Positions 51,358 to 59,688 of a stretch of DNA of 64,000 nt are shown here, in pieces. The notes below the pieces were generated by a model. It saw nothing but the letters and a program-made list of their open reading frames with translations. It ran no database searches and was not told the DNA's origin. Position numbers and translations under genes: made by a program. Origin of the DNA: Aliikangiella maris (lineage in GTDB: Bacteria > Pseudomonadota > Gammaproteobacteria > Enterobacterales > Kangiellaceae); NCBI RefSeq assembly GCF_040719265.1, contig NZ_JBFDAH010000012.1, positions 62,001 through 126,000 of the forward strand, read 5' to 3'. Numbering within the stretch: the first letter of the stretch is position 1; each line of letters opens with the position of its first letter.

Positions 51358-53947
51358 GTCTAGTCGTCAACCTCCAGATAAATCTGTTGGTCCCGTTAGT
51401 GAGGGACTGGCTTTAACGCCGCTTGAATCGGCTTTATTTCATATTACCGAGTGCTCAGTCAAAACTTCTTCAATGGAAGAGTACGCCTCACAACTCCATC
51501 TAATCATTAAACAATTGATGTATGCCGAAAACTTTTTTGTTGCGCTTTATCGACAAGATCAAAGTTCGATGAGTTTTATTTATATTGCTGATGAGCATAA
51601 TCAAGAAGCCATCGCAACAACGATTAAAAATCTGTCCGAGCAGGAGTTACGCCGAACGATAACTGGTTATATGTTGCGCACAGGTAAAGTTCAGCATCTA
51701 TCTGGTGAGTGTATTCGAAATCTGGTTGCCAAAAATATCGTAGACTCAATCGGACACTTAGCTTATGACTGGCTAGGCGTTCCACTGGTTTTTGATAATC
51801 AAATTTTAGGTGGGATTGTTGTGCAAAGTTATCGGCCTGACATTAAATATGGTGAAAAAGAAAAAGGGATTTTGCAATTTGTAGCCAGGCAAATTGCATT
51901 AGTATTTAAGAGTCGACTATCAGAAAAAGTTCTTATTGATGCGAACACTGCACTAGAAAAGCGAGTCGATGAGCGTACGCGAGATTTACATCGAATGAAT
52001 GCTGCTTTGGCAACTGAAGTTTTGGAACGCAAAAAAAGTCAGCAAATTCAATCGGCACTTTTTCAAATTACTGAACTGGTCAGTACTACCGAAAGTCTTG
52101 ACGATTTTTATGCACATGTGCATGAGATTATTGGGCAAGTAATGTATGCCAAAAATGAGTACATTGCTATTTTAACGGAAGATCGAAAATATCTGGAGTT
52201 TCCTTATTTTGTCGATCAATTTGATAAAACCCCAATACGCCGCTTATTTAATCAAGGAGAGTATTGTAAAGGGGTTACCGAGAAAGTCATTATTTCTGGC
52301 AGAGCACACTTGTCACCCCGAGAAGAAGAGGGTATTGCCGGGACGGGGGAATGCTATAGCTGGCTGGGTGTACCTTTAAAAGATAAACAGCATGTGTTTG
52401 GTGTGTTAGCCATTCAAAGTTATGAGCCGGATCAATTATACACCCATGATGACCAAAATGTTTTGCTAACAATTGGTCATCAGGTTGCAACTGCAATTTT
52501 ACGCAAAAAAGATGCTGATTCTTTAAGAGCGGCGCATGAGTTGCTGGAAAAAAGAGTACGTGAGCGAACATCTGAGCTTGAAGATACGATTGAAAGACGC
52601 AAAGTTGTCGAGCAAAAACTGGCGCATGAATCTTTACACGATGCTTTGACCGGATTACCTAATCGCTTGAATCTGATAAAAAACCTGAACCGCATGATCA
52701 ATCAACCTGACAAAGCGGATAAAAAACTGGCGTTATTATTTTTAGATTTGGATCGATTTAAAGTCATTAATGATAGTCTGGGTCATCATATTGGCGATTT
52801 GTTTTTAATTGAAGTGGCTAAAAAACTCCAAACAAGTTTACGTGCAAATGATTTGATTGCTCGTCTTGGTGGCGATGAGTTTTGTATTTTAATGTATGAT
52901 ATTCAACGTGATAGCGTGGCATTGAACTTATGTTCAAGAATTTTAAAAGAGCTAAAAAAGCCCATTGTTGTTGCTAAACACTCGTTAATTTCCAGTGCCA
53001 GTATAGGCGTTCGACTGGCCTCACTCGGTGAAAACTCAGCAGAAACGATTATGAGTGATGCCGATGCCGCAATGTATCAAGCGAAAAATCAAGGTAAAAA
53101 TCGTTATTGCTTTTTTGATGCCACCATAAAAATGTTGGTGACCCAACGAATGAAAATGGAGCGGGATTTACGTGATGCGGTTGACAATCACCAGCTGTAT
53201 TTGGTGTATCAGCCCTTAGTGAATCTTGACTCTCGCAAGATTGAAGGTTTCGAAGCTTTGGTACGTTGGCACCACCCGGTTAACGGGTTAGTGAGTCCTG
53301 TTGAGTTTATTCCTGTTGCTGAAGAAACCGGGTTAATTGTTGAGATTGGGGAAGCTGTTGTTGAAATGGCTTGTCAGATGTTGAGTCGATTTAAGCAAGC
53401 TCCCCTATTGGCTGATTTGTATATTAATGTGAATGTGTCTTCGGTGCAGGTGTTGGCGAGAACCTTGGATAGTGTTATTCGTAAAAATTTGCAACGCTAT
53501 TTAGTCGATCCAGAAAAGCTCAATATAGAAATTACTGAAAGTATTCTCATTGAAGACTACAAAGCCGCATTAAATTTTGTGCGTGAATTGAAAGCAATGA
53601 ATATAAAAGTTTATCTGGATGACTTTGGTACCGGGTACTCTTCGCTAAGTTATCTACATAAATTTCCGTTTGATGCAATTAAACTGGATCGTTCATTTAT
53701 TCAAGTCATTAATGATTCGCGCCAAAATGAAGCTATCGTTGAATCAATTGGATTGTTAGCCAGCAATTTAAATATTCATATCGTTGCTGAAGGAATTGAA
53801 ACCAGAGAGCAGCTTATTAAAGTTCAACACATGCATTATCATGTTGCTCAGGGTTTTTATTTTGCAAAACCATTAGCGGAACATAAGGTAGAAGTGTTTG
53901 TTAAATCCTTTGACTATGATGCTGGTGAAGATACAATTTTGCAGTAG
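51350..53947 (+). CDS. GAF-GAF-GGDEF-EAL bifunctional c-di-GMP protein
   Basis: This is an 865-residue cytoplasmic protein. Two GAF domains (about 30-200 and 235-385, the duplication visible in YDWLGVPL and YSWLGVPL) are each followed by a coiled coil (TALEKRVDERTRDL and ELLEKRVRERTSEL). A GGDEF domain follows (about 425-585, LGGDEF intact, RAND inhibitory site). The EAL domain (about 600-850) has EALVRWHHP, DDFGTGYSSL and VAEGIE intact. Either activity is possible. The start is TTG, inside motB, so expression is probably coupled to the stator genes. The 3' end overlaps convergent rsgA by 34 bases. Confidence 0.92.
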   Translation: MSKSSRQPPDKSVGPVSEGLALTPLESALFHITECSVKTSSMEEYASQLHLIIKQLMYAENFFVALYRQDQSSMSFIYIADEHNQEAIATTIKNLSEQELRRTITGYMLRTGKVQHLSGECIRNLVAKNIVDSIGHLAYDWLGVPLVFDNQILGGIVVQSYRPDIKYGEKEKGILQFVARQIALVFKSRLSEKVLIDANTALEKRVDERTRDLHRMNAALATEVLERKKSQQIQSALFQITELVSTTESLDDFYAHVHEIIGQVMYAKNEYIAILTEDRKYLEFPYFVDQFDKTPIRRLFNQGEYCKGVTEKVIISGRAHLSPREEEGIAGTGECYSWLGVPLKDKQHVFGVLAIQSYEPDQLYTHDDQNVLLTIGHQVATAILRKKDADSLRAAHELLEKRVRERTSELEDTIERRKVVEQKLAHESLHDALTGLPNRLNLIKNLNRMINQPDKADKKLALLFLDLDRFKVINDSLGHHIGDLFLIEVAKKLQTSLRANDLIARLGGDEFCILMYDIQRDSVALNLCSRILKELKKPIVVAKHSLISSASIGVRLASLGENSAETIMSDADAAMYQAKNQGKNRYCFFDATIKMLVTQRMKMERDLRDAVDNHQLYLVYQPLVNLDSRKIEGFEALVRWHHPVNGLVSPVEFIPVAEETGLIVEIGEAVVEMACQMLSRFKQAPLLADLYINVNVSSVQVLARTLDSVIRKNLQRYLVDPEKLNIEITESILIEDYKAALNFVRELKAMNIKVYLDDFGTGYSSLSYLHKFPFDAIKLDRSFIQVINDSRQNEAIVESIGLLASNLNIHIVAEGIETREQLIKVQHMHYHVAQGFYFAKPLAEHKVEVFVKSFDYDAGEDTILQ

Positions 53948-54960
53948 TTTTGCCAGCGCTGAAGGGCTATTTGCTTGGTGTCTACCGCTTGAAGAATAGC
54001 GCATCCTGGTTCGTTAATATGTTGGCAATCTCTAAATTTACAGGCGCCAATAAACGGTAAAAATTCTTTAAATCCGGCGGCAACTTTATGACTATCCATA
54101 TGCCATAAACCAAATTCTCTGATACCGGGCGAATCTATAATAAATCCATCCACCGAATTTTCAGTTGTTGTCATTTCTTTTACCAGAAATAGCTGAGAAG
54201 TTGTGGTGGTATGTTGACCAAGACGCGAATTTTGTGAAACCTGGTTAACCAGTGATTCTTGCTGTGGGAATAAGTGATTGATAATAGATGATTTGCCTAC
54301 GCCTGATTGACCCACCAGAATACTTTGCTGATGAACCGCATGCTGTTTTAATAAATCAATGCCTAGTCCTGTTTTAGTGCTGACCTTAATGATTGGGTAA
54401 TCTAACTGCCGATAAATAGTGAGTTGCTCTTCAATAGACTGATCGATGATTTCTGATTGCAGATCCCACTTATTGAGCAGAATAATAATTTTTAACGGGA
54501 TATCGCATTGATTGTTGGCATCTTCAATGGCAACCAGATAACGATCCAGTAGGGCGGCTGAAAAATCAGGTAATGGTGCGGCTACAATAAAAACCTGATT
54601 AATATTGGCCACTACTGCTTTTAAACCCTGATGTGCTGAAGGTCGTTCAAACACGCTATCACGTGAGTGACGAGCTTCAACAATCCCTTGTTCGTTTTCG
54701 GCCAACCGGAATACGACTTTGTCACCAGAAACAATCGAACCAAGGTTTTGTCGCAAATAACAGCGAAATACCTTTTGGTCGCACAGATTCATAATATCTG
54801 CCTGTTCTCCGAACCGGCTGATGACCAGACCTTCAAGTGATTCCGATAGTTGTCCGAGTTGGTGTTCTGCGAGAGGAGCCGTTTGTTGCTGAATACGTTG
54901 TCTTTGTTTGTGAGCAACCTGACGTTTTTGCCGCTGTGTCAGTTTATCCCGTTTGGCCAA
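53914..54960 (-). CDS. rsgA: Ribosome small-subunit GTPase RsgA
   Basis: This is a 348-residue circularly permuted GTPase that matures the 30S subunit. The OB domain (about 35-110) is followed by G4 NKWD, then G1 GQSGVGKSSIINHL and G3 DSPG, the permuted order typical of RsgA. The zinc-binding CKFRDCQHINEPGCAI lies near the end. A very basic N-terminus (KRDKLTQRQKRQVAHKQRQR) is normal. It is divergent from orn, as in many gammaproteobacteria. Confidence 0.96.
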   Translation of the reverse strand: MAKRDKLTQRQKRQVAHKQRQRIQQQTAPLAEHQLGQLSESLEGLVISRFGEQADIMNLCDQKVFRCYLRQNLGSIVSGDKVVFRLAENEQGIVEARHSRDSVFERPSAHQGLKAVVANINQVFIVAAPLPDFSAALLDRYLVAIEDANNQCDIPLKIIILLNKWDLQSEIIDQSIEEQLTIYRQLDYPIIKVSTKTGLGIDLLKQHAVHQQSILVGQSGVGKSSIINHLFPQQESLVNQVSQNSRLGQHTTTTSQLFLVKEMTTTENSVDGFIIDSPGIREFGLWHMDSHKVAAGFKEFLPFIGACKFRDCQHINEPGCAILQAVDTKQIALQRWQNYCKIVSSPAS

Positions 54961-54986
54961 AAGCCGCCTCCAAAAAGGTTTTTTTA

Positions 54987-55157
54987 ATGAATAAAAGCCA
55001 GAAATTTAGATTGTGTTTTAAGCTACCGTTTGCTTTGGTGGTTTTTCTTTGTTGCAACAACTTTGTCGCAAGAATTCTTATCGCAACAATTCTTGCAGCA
55101 ACAATCTCAAATAACCTTAATCTCACATCACTGCATGTTAAAACAATGAGAATTTAA
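54987..55157 (+). CDS. Possible small hydrophobic protein
   Basis: A 56-codon frame starts at ATG 54987 with AAGG upstream and lies in the 365-base gap between rsgA and orn. It encodes a basic N-terminus, a hydrophobic stretch LPFALVVFLCCNNF and a short internal 5-residue periodicity (ARILI, ATILA, ATISN). The periodicity is created by a degenerate 15-bp DNA repeat at about 55054-55112. It resembles nothing I know and may be chance. It overlaps the rsgA promoter region. Confidence 0.2.
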   Translation: MNKSQKFRLCFKLPFALVVFLCCNNFVARILIATILAATISNNLNLTSLHVKTMRI

Positions 55158-55325
55158 AATCTCGAAAGTCTAAAAAACAAGAATCTAAAGTATAATGCTC
55201 ATCAATCAATAAGCTATCAAATGAATAAGTTGCCAAAAAAATTGATAATGGGCTTAATTTGGCAAACATTATATACTAAATAACGACAAATTTAATTTTA
55301 ACTTTCAGTATTGTGGAGAGTGAAT

Positions 55326-55877
55326 GTGCAAAATGCCAGCCATCTGATTTGGATCGACTTAGAGATGACCGGGCTTGATCCTAATCAAGAGCGAATTATT
55401 GAGATTGCGACCATCGTCACCGATAAAGACCTGAATATATTGGCTGAAGGGCCTGTTTTGGCGGTTTCCCAGCCCAAAACATTACTTGATTCAATGGATG
55501 AATGGTGTACCGCTCATCACGGACAATCGGGGTTGACTGAGCGAGTTTTACAAAGTGAAGTTTCTGAGCAACAAGCCGAGCAGCAAACCTTGGCGTTCTT
55601 AAAACAATGGGTGCCTGCTGGCAAGTCACCGATGTGCGGCAATACAATAGGCCAGGATAGGCGTTTTCTGGTGCGTTATATGCCTGAACTGCATGATTAT
55701 TTTCATTACCGTAACCTCGACGTCAGTACGCTTAAAGAGTTGGCAAAACGCTGGAAACCGGAAATTTTGCCCGGATTTATAAAAGAAAATAAGCATCTTG
55801 CTCTGGATGATATTCGCGAATCCATCGCTGAATTGGTCTATTATCGGGAAACCATGTTTGATTTGAATGCAGAGTAA
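55326..55877 (+). CDS. orn: Oligoribonuclease
   Basis: This is a 183-residue 3'-5' exonuclease that degrades di- to pentanucleotides, including pGpG from c-di-GMP breakdown. DEDDh residues are visible in WIDLEMTGLD, NTIGQDRRFL and HLALDDIRESI. The start is set at GTG 55326 (MQNASHLIWIDLEMTG), seven bases after a GGAG; earlier GTG or TTG codons in frame are possible. It is followed by nnr after nine bases. Its role as pGpG nuclease links it to the many EAL proteins here. Confidence 0.95.
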   Translation: MQNASHLIWIDLEMTGLDPNQERIIEIATIVTDKDLNILAEGPVLAVSQPKTLLDSMDEWCTAHHGQSGLTERVLQSEVSEQQAEQQTLAFLKQWVPAGKSPMCGNTIGQDRRFLVRYMPELHDYFHYRNLDVSTLKELAKRWKPEILPGFIKENKHLALDDIRESIAELVYYRETMFDLNAE

Positions 55878-55886
55878 ATTAAAAAG

Positions 55887-57527
55887 ATGAACAAGAGCAA
55901 TTGGCCCAATCCATTCAATAAATCTTATTATGTTGCCGCGGATTGCCATTTATACAGCGCTGAGCAAATCAAGTTAGTCGAAAGTAATTACGCGAATATC
56001 GATCCTCAAGGAACTTATCCATTAATGGAGCGCGCAGGGCTTAGTGCGTTCGAATCAATTTTAACAACCTGGCCCGATGCAAAAAACTGGTTGATAGTTG
56101 TTGGTAAAGGAAATAATGGAGGCGATGGACTCATCGTTGCTCGACTGGCACTGGATTTAGTTTTGGCTAAAGGGATTAAAGTAACCTTGTTAAATTTAAA
56201 TTCGACTGCTCAATTCAAAAATGATGCTTATCTTGCCTGGCTAGCTTTAGAACAATCTCCGTTATATACCTATTTGAATCTGATAACTGAGTTGCCAGAG
56301 GATTTATCTGCTTTTGATTTGCTGGTTGATGCAATGCTTGGCACCGGTCTTCAAGGCGCTGTAAGAGAACCTTATGCACAAATAATTGACAAAATAAATC
56401 AGGCAACAATGCCGGTGTTGGCGATTGATATTCCTTCCGGTTTACAAGCTGATACTGGGGTCAGTGGAAACCCATCGATTATTGCTGATAAAACGGTCAC
56501 TTATATTGCGCCCAAAAAAGGACTCTATACCGGAGATGCCGCTGATTTTCGAGGTGAAGTAGTACTTGCCGATTTACAAATTGGCGAGTCGAGCTGGCAA
56601 GGTATTACTTCGCAGATAACCGCTAAAGATTATGCTGCTATTTGCTCACGTTTATATCGTCGTGAACACACCAGTCATAAAGGGCACTTTGGATACTGCC
56701 GGGTAATTGGCGGCGCTAATGGAATGATTGGTGCTGCATTATTAGCCGCTAACGCAGCAGCCAGAGTCGGTAGTGGACTGACTTCGGCCTGGGTCGAAGC
56801 CGGGGCAGAGGTGATTGTTTCACGGGTCCCTGAAATTATGGCTAAAAATGTCCATTTATCGGCGGTGGATAATCTGGCTAACCAAGTGACCGCTAAAGTT
56901 CCACTTGAGCTTCCAACCAGCGGACAAGCCGAAGATGCTGATGAACGGTCGTCAGCTTTAATTTCTGCCTTGGTTATTGGTCCTGGTTTAGGGCAATCTT
57001 TGTGGGGGCGAACCTGGCTGAGACGAATTCTTGGATTAAGCCACTCTGATTACCTGAATATTGCAAAAGTCTTTGACGCCGACGCCTTGAATATTCTCGC
57101 TCGCGAACCAACCTTTGACAATCATCGCATTTTGACGCCTCATCCGGGAGAAGCTGCGCGATTACTGGATATGACAACCCAGGAAATCCACCAGGATCGT
57201 TATGCCGCCAGTGCAATGATAGCGCAACGCTATGGCGGTGTTTGTGTACTTAAAGGTGCGGGGACCATTATTAGTGATGCATTTGGACGCCAGACTGTTT
57301 GTCCAGTGGGAAATCCGGGCATGGCATCGGGTGGTATGGGTGATGTCCTTTCTGGCATTATCGGCGGGTTATTAGCACAACAGTATGCGTTGTTCGACGC
57401 GGCAGTCATGGGGGTCTGTATTCATGGCGAAGCTGCTGACTATGCTGCCGGAACCGAGCAGAAATATCGGGGGCTACTAGCCAGTGATCTGATCGATTAT
57501 TTGCCTCCTCTGGTGAATCCATGTTGA
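55887..57527 (+). CDS. nnr: Bifunctional NAD(P)H-hydrate epimerase / dehydratase
   Basis: This is a 546-residue repair enzyme for damaged NAD(P)H. The N-terminal YjeF_N epimerase domain (about 25-240) shows VVGKGNNGGDGLIVARL and DAMLGTGLQG. The C-terminal ribokinase-like dehydratase domain (about 260-540) shows HKGHFGYCRVIGG, VIGPGLGQS, LTPHPGEAARLL and PVGNPGMASGGMGDVLSG. The dehydratase part contains a slightly long acidic loop (about 345-360). orn lies upstream and tsaE downstream, the conserved order. Confidence 0.95.
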   Translation: MNKSNWPNPFNKSYYVAADCHLYSAEQIKLVESNYANIDPQGTYPLMERAGLSAFESILTTWPDAKNWLIVVGKGNNGGDGLIVARLALDLVLAKGIKVTLLNLNSTAQFKNDAYLAWLALEQSPLYTYLNLITELPEDLSAFDLLVDAMLGTGLQGAVREPYAQIIDKINQATMPVLAIDIPSGLQADTGVSGNPSIIADKTVTYIAPKKGLYTGDAADFRGEVVLADLQIGESSWQGITSQITAKDYAAICSRLYRREHTSHKGHFGYCRVIGGANGMIGAALLAANAAARVGSGLTSAWVEAGAEVIVSRVPEIMAKNVHLSAVDNLANQVTAKVPLELPTSGQAEDADERSSALISALVIGPGLGQSLWGRTWLRRILGLSHSDYLNIAKVFDADALNILAREPTFDNHRILTPHPGEAARLLDMTTQEIHQDRYAASAMIAQRYGGVCVLKGAGTIISDAFGRQTVCPVGNPGMASGGMGDVLSGIIGGLLAQQYALFDAAVMGVCIHGEAADYAAGTEQKYRGLLASDLIDYLPPLVNPC

Positions 57528-57605
57528 TAAAATAAAGCCGAATTAATGGAAATAAAGCCAAAATACTGCAACAAAGTGCGAAGTATGAAAAGTGTCATAT
57601 AATGC

Positions 57606-57690
57606 GTAATACGTTCAGAATGATATAACGTCTAGAACTATGTGACGTTTAGAATCATGTGACGTTTAGAATCAAATAATGTCGATAATG
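57606..57690. repeat. Five tandem 17-bp degenerate repeats upstream of tsaE
   Basis: Five contiguous 17-base units fill 57606-57690. Units three and four are identical (ATGTGACGTTTAGAATC), units one and two share ACGT-C-AGAA, and unit five is the most diverged. The array ends 46 bases before the tsaE GTG. Iterated 17-bp spacing suggests repeated protein sites or a slippage product. Confidence 0.75.
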
Positions 57691-57736
57691 CAAAAATGTT
57701 CAACACCAAGAAGTATAAAGAGTCAGTTAAGTTACC

Positions 57737-58252
57737 GTGAATACTAATATCCAATATTATTTGTCCGATGAAGCCGCAACCCTTAAAGCTGGGGCTCTAA
57801 TTGCCAAGTCTTGTCCTTCTCAAGCACTGATTTATTTAATGGGGGGATTGGGGGCAGGTAAAACAACACTCGTGAGAGGTTTGCTCAGAACATTAGGGCA
57901 TCAGGGAAGCACTAAAAGTCCAACTTATACTCTGGTTGAGCCCTACCAGATTGCGAATCAAAAAATATATCACTTCGATCTGTATCGTCTGGGGGATCCG
58001 GAAGAGCTGGAATATATAGGTATTCGAGACTATCTGGCAGAACAGGCTATTTGTTTAATTGAGTGGCCAGAGCGAGGCGCAGGGCTTTTACCTCAGCCAG
58101 ATCTGACAATCCAATTAGACTATGTTGCTGAATCCCGAGGAATTGGAATGGAGTTTCCACAGTTAATCAAGGATAATCAGAATCAACAGACCACGGGTTG
58201 GCAACAAAATTTAATAGCAAATATTCAGGCTGAGTTTAAAATAATTCGGTAA
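57737..58252 (+). CDS. tsaE: tRNA threonylcarbamoyladenosine biosynthesis ATPase TsaE
   Basis: This is a 171-residue ATPase of the TsaB-TsaD-TsaE complex making t6A37 on tRNAs. The P-loop GGLGAGKTTLVRG and the downstream SPTYTLVEPY and IYHFDLYRL motifs are intact. GTG 57737 is the start. The C-terminus is slightly longer than in E. coli. The gene sits in the conserved nnr-tsaE-amiB-mutL-miaA order. Confidence 0.95.
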   Translation: MNTNIQYYLSDEAATLKAGALIAKSCPSQALIYLMGGLGAGKTTLVRGLLRTLGHQGSTKSPTYTLVEPYQIANQKIYHFDLYRLGDPEELEYIGIRDYLAEQAICLIEWPERGAGLLPQPDLTIQLDYVAESRGIGMEFPQLIKDNQNQQTTGWQQNLIANIQAEFKIIR

Positions 58253-58361
58253 TATGACTAAAATAATATTGAAACCATTATTCAAATATTCACCTAAAAG
58301 TTGATTTTGTCCTGTCGAAGGAAGCGAATTAGCTGTTCAAATATGTAGTAAAGTTGAAATC

Positions 58362-59687
58362 ATGAGAGCAAAAGGGTTTTCGTTAATCGCAAAAATTTAT
58401 ATCTGTCTGGCTATTATTCTTAGTGGCCATTTAAAATTATTAGCAGGTGAAGTTAAAGGTATTCGCTTTTGGCAGGATCCAGAAAAAACTCGCCTGGTTT
58501 TTGATGTCAGCGAATCGGTTAACTATCAGGTTTTTACCCTCGATAATCCTTATCGATTAGTTGTTGATATTGATAATGGTGAATTAAAAACCGAAGTTAG
58601 TGATATAGATGTTCCCAAAAAACGGGTAAAAAATATTCGTTCCAGTCAGCAAGAAAACAAATTGAGAATAGTCCTCGATTTAGAAAAAGGGGTGACTTCT
58701 CAGGATTTTACTCTCAAACCTTTCCAGGATTATGGCCATCGGCTGGTTATTGATTTAAAAGATAAGTCGGCAAAAAAAGCGGTTGTTAAAACTGCTGAGT
58801 CGGCGATTAAAGAAAGAAACCGTGACATCATTATTGCTATTGATGCCGGTCATGGTGGCGAAGACCCAGGTGCAATTGGTCCGAAAAAAACTAAGGAAAA
58901 AAATATTACATTGGCGGTTGCTAAAATTCTGGCTAGAAAAATCAATCAGGAAAAAGGGCTTAAGGCCTTTTTGACGCGTAGCTCAGATTATTATGTTGGT
59001 TTAGAAAAAAGAACACAGTTAGCGCGCGAACAAAAAGCAGATTTATTTATTTCGCTCCATGCTGATGGATTCACCGATCCAAGAGTCCGAGGCGCTTCAG
59101 TTTGGGTGCTGTCAGCTAAAGGGGCAAACTCTGAAATGGGTAAGTGGCTGGAGAAACGAGAGAAAAGTTCTGATTTATTGGGAGGGGTCGAAAGCCTTTC
59201 GAATAAAGATCCTTTAGTCGCGCAGGTATTGCTTGATCTGTCTATGCATTATTCTGTGGGAGCCAGTATAAATGCTGCCGAGCGAGTGCGAAAAGAGTTA
59301 TCGGTAAGAATGCAAAAAATGCATGGTAAAACGTTACGTAAAGCGGCTTTTATTGTATTGAGAATGCCTGATATTCCAGCAATGCTGGTAGAAATGGCTT
59401 TTATTTCTAATCCTCAAGAAGAAAAAACGCTAAAAACTAAAAAGCAACAACGAAAGATTGCAGACTCAATTTTAATTGGGGTTAAAAAATATTTTAAGAG
59501 CTTTCCTCCCGATGGCAGTTTGTATGCCGCAATGGCGAAAACGCAGTCTTATGAAGTCAAACGTGGTGATACGCTCTCTGAAATTGCTCAGCTTTTTGGC
59601 GTTACCACTCAGCAATTAAAATTGCATAATAATCTTAAATCTAACCAACTGAGAATAGGTCAAACGCTGGCCATTCCTGGAGCCTGA
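58362..59687 (+). CDS. amiB: N-acetylmuramoyl-L-alanine amidase with AMIN and LysM domains
   Basis: This is a 441-residue periplasmic amidase that splits septal peptidoglycan. A signal peptide (about 1-28, ends LLAG) precedes the AMIN targeting domain (about 30-125) and the zinc amidase domain (about 162-375). The amidase domain has IDAGHGGEDPGAIG, SLHADGF and LVEMAFISN, the last containing the catalytic Glu. A LysM domain occupies the last 45 residues (YEVKRGDTLSEIAQLF). Activity in this family is normally controlled by EnvC or NlpD, which are not in the window. mutL follows after one base. Confidence 0.95.
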   Translation: MRAKGFSLIAKIYICLAIILSGHLKLLAGEVKGIRFWQDPEKTRLVFDVSESVNYQVFTLDNPYRLVVDIDNGELKTEVSDIDVPKKRVKNIRSSQQENKLRIVLDLEKGVTSQDFTLKPFQDYGHRLVIDLKDKSAKKAVVKTAESAIKERNRDIIIAIDAGHGGEDPGAIGPKKTKEKNITLAVAKILARKINQEKGLKAFLTRSSDYYVGLEKRTQLAREQKADLFISLHADGFTDPRVRGASVWVLSAKGANSEMGKWLEKREKSSDLLGGVESLSNKDPLVAQVLLDLSMHYSVGASINAAERVRKELSVRMQKMHGKTLRKAAFIVLRMPDIPAMLVEMAFISNPQEEKTLKTKKQQRKIADSILIGVKKYFKSFPPDGSLYAAMAKTQSYEVKRGDTLSEIAQLFGVTTQQLKLHNNLKSNQLRIGQTLAIPGA

Positions 59688-59688
59688 T

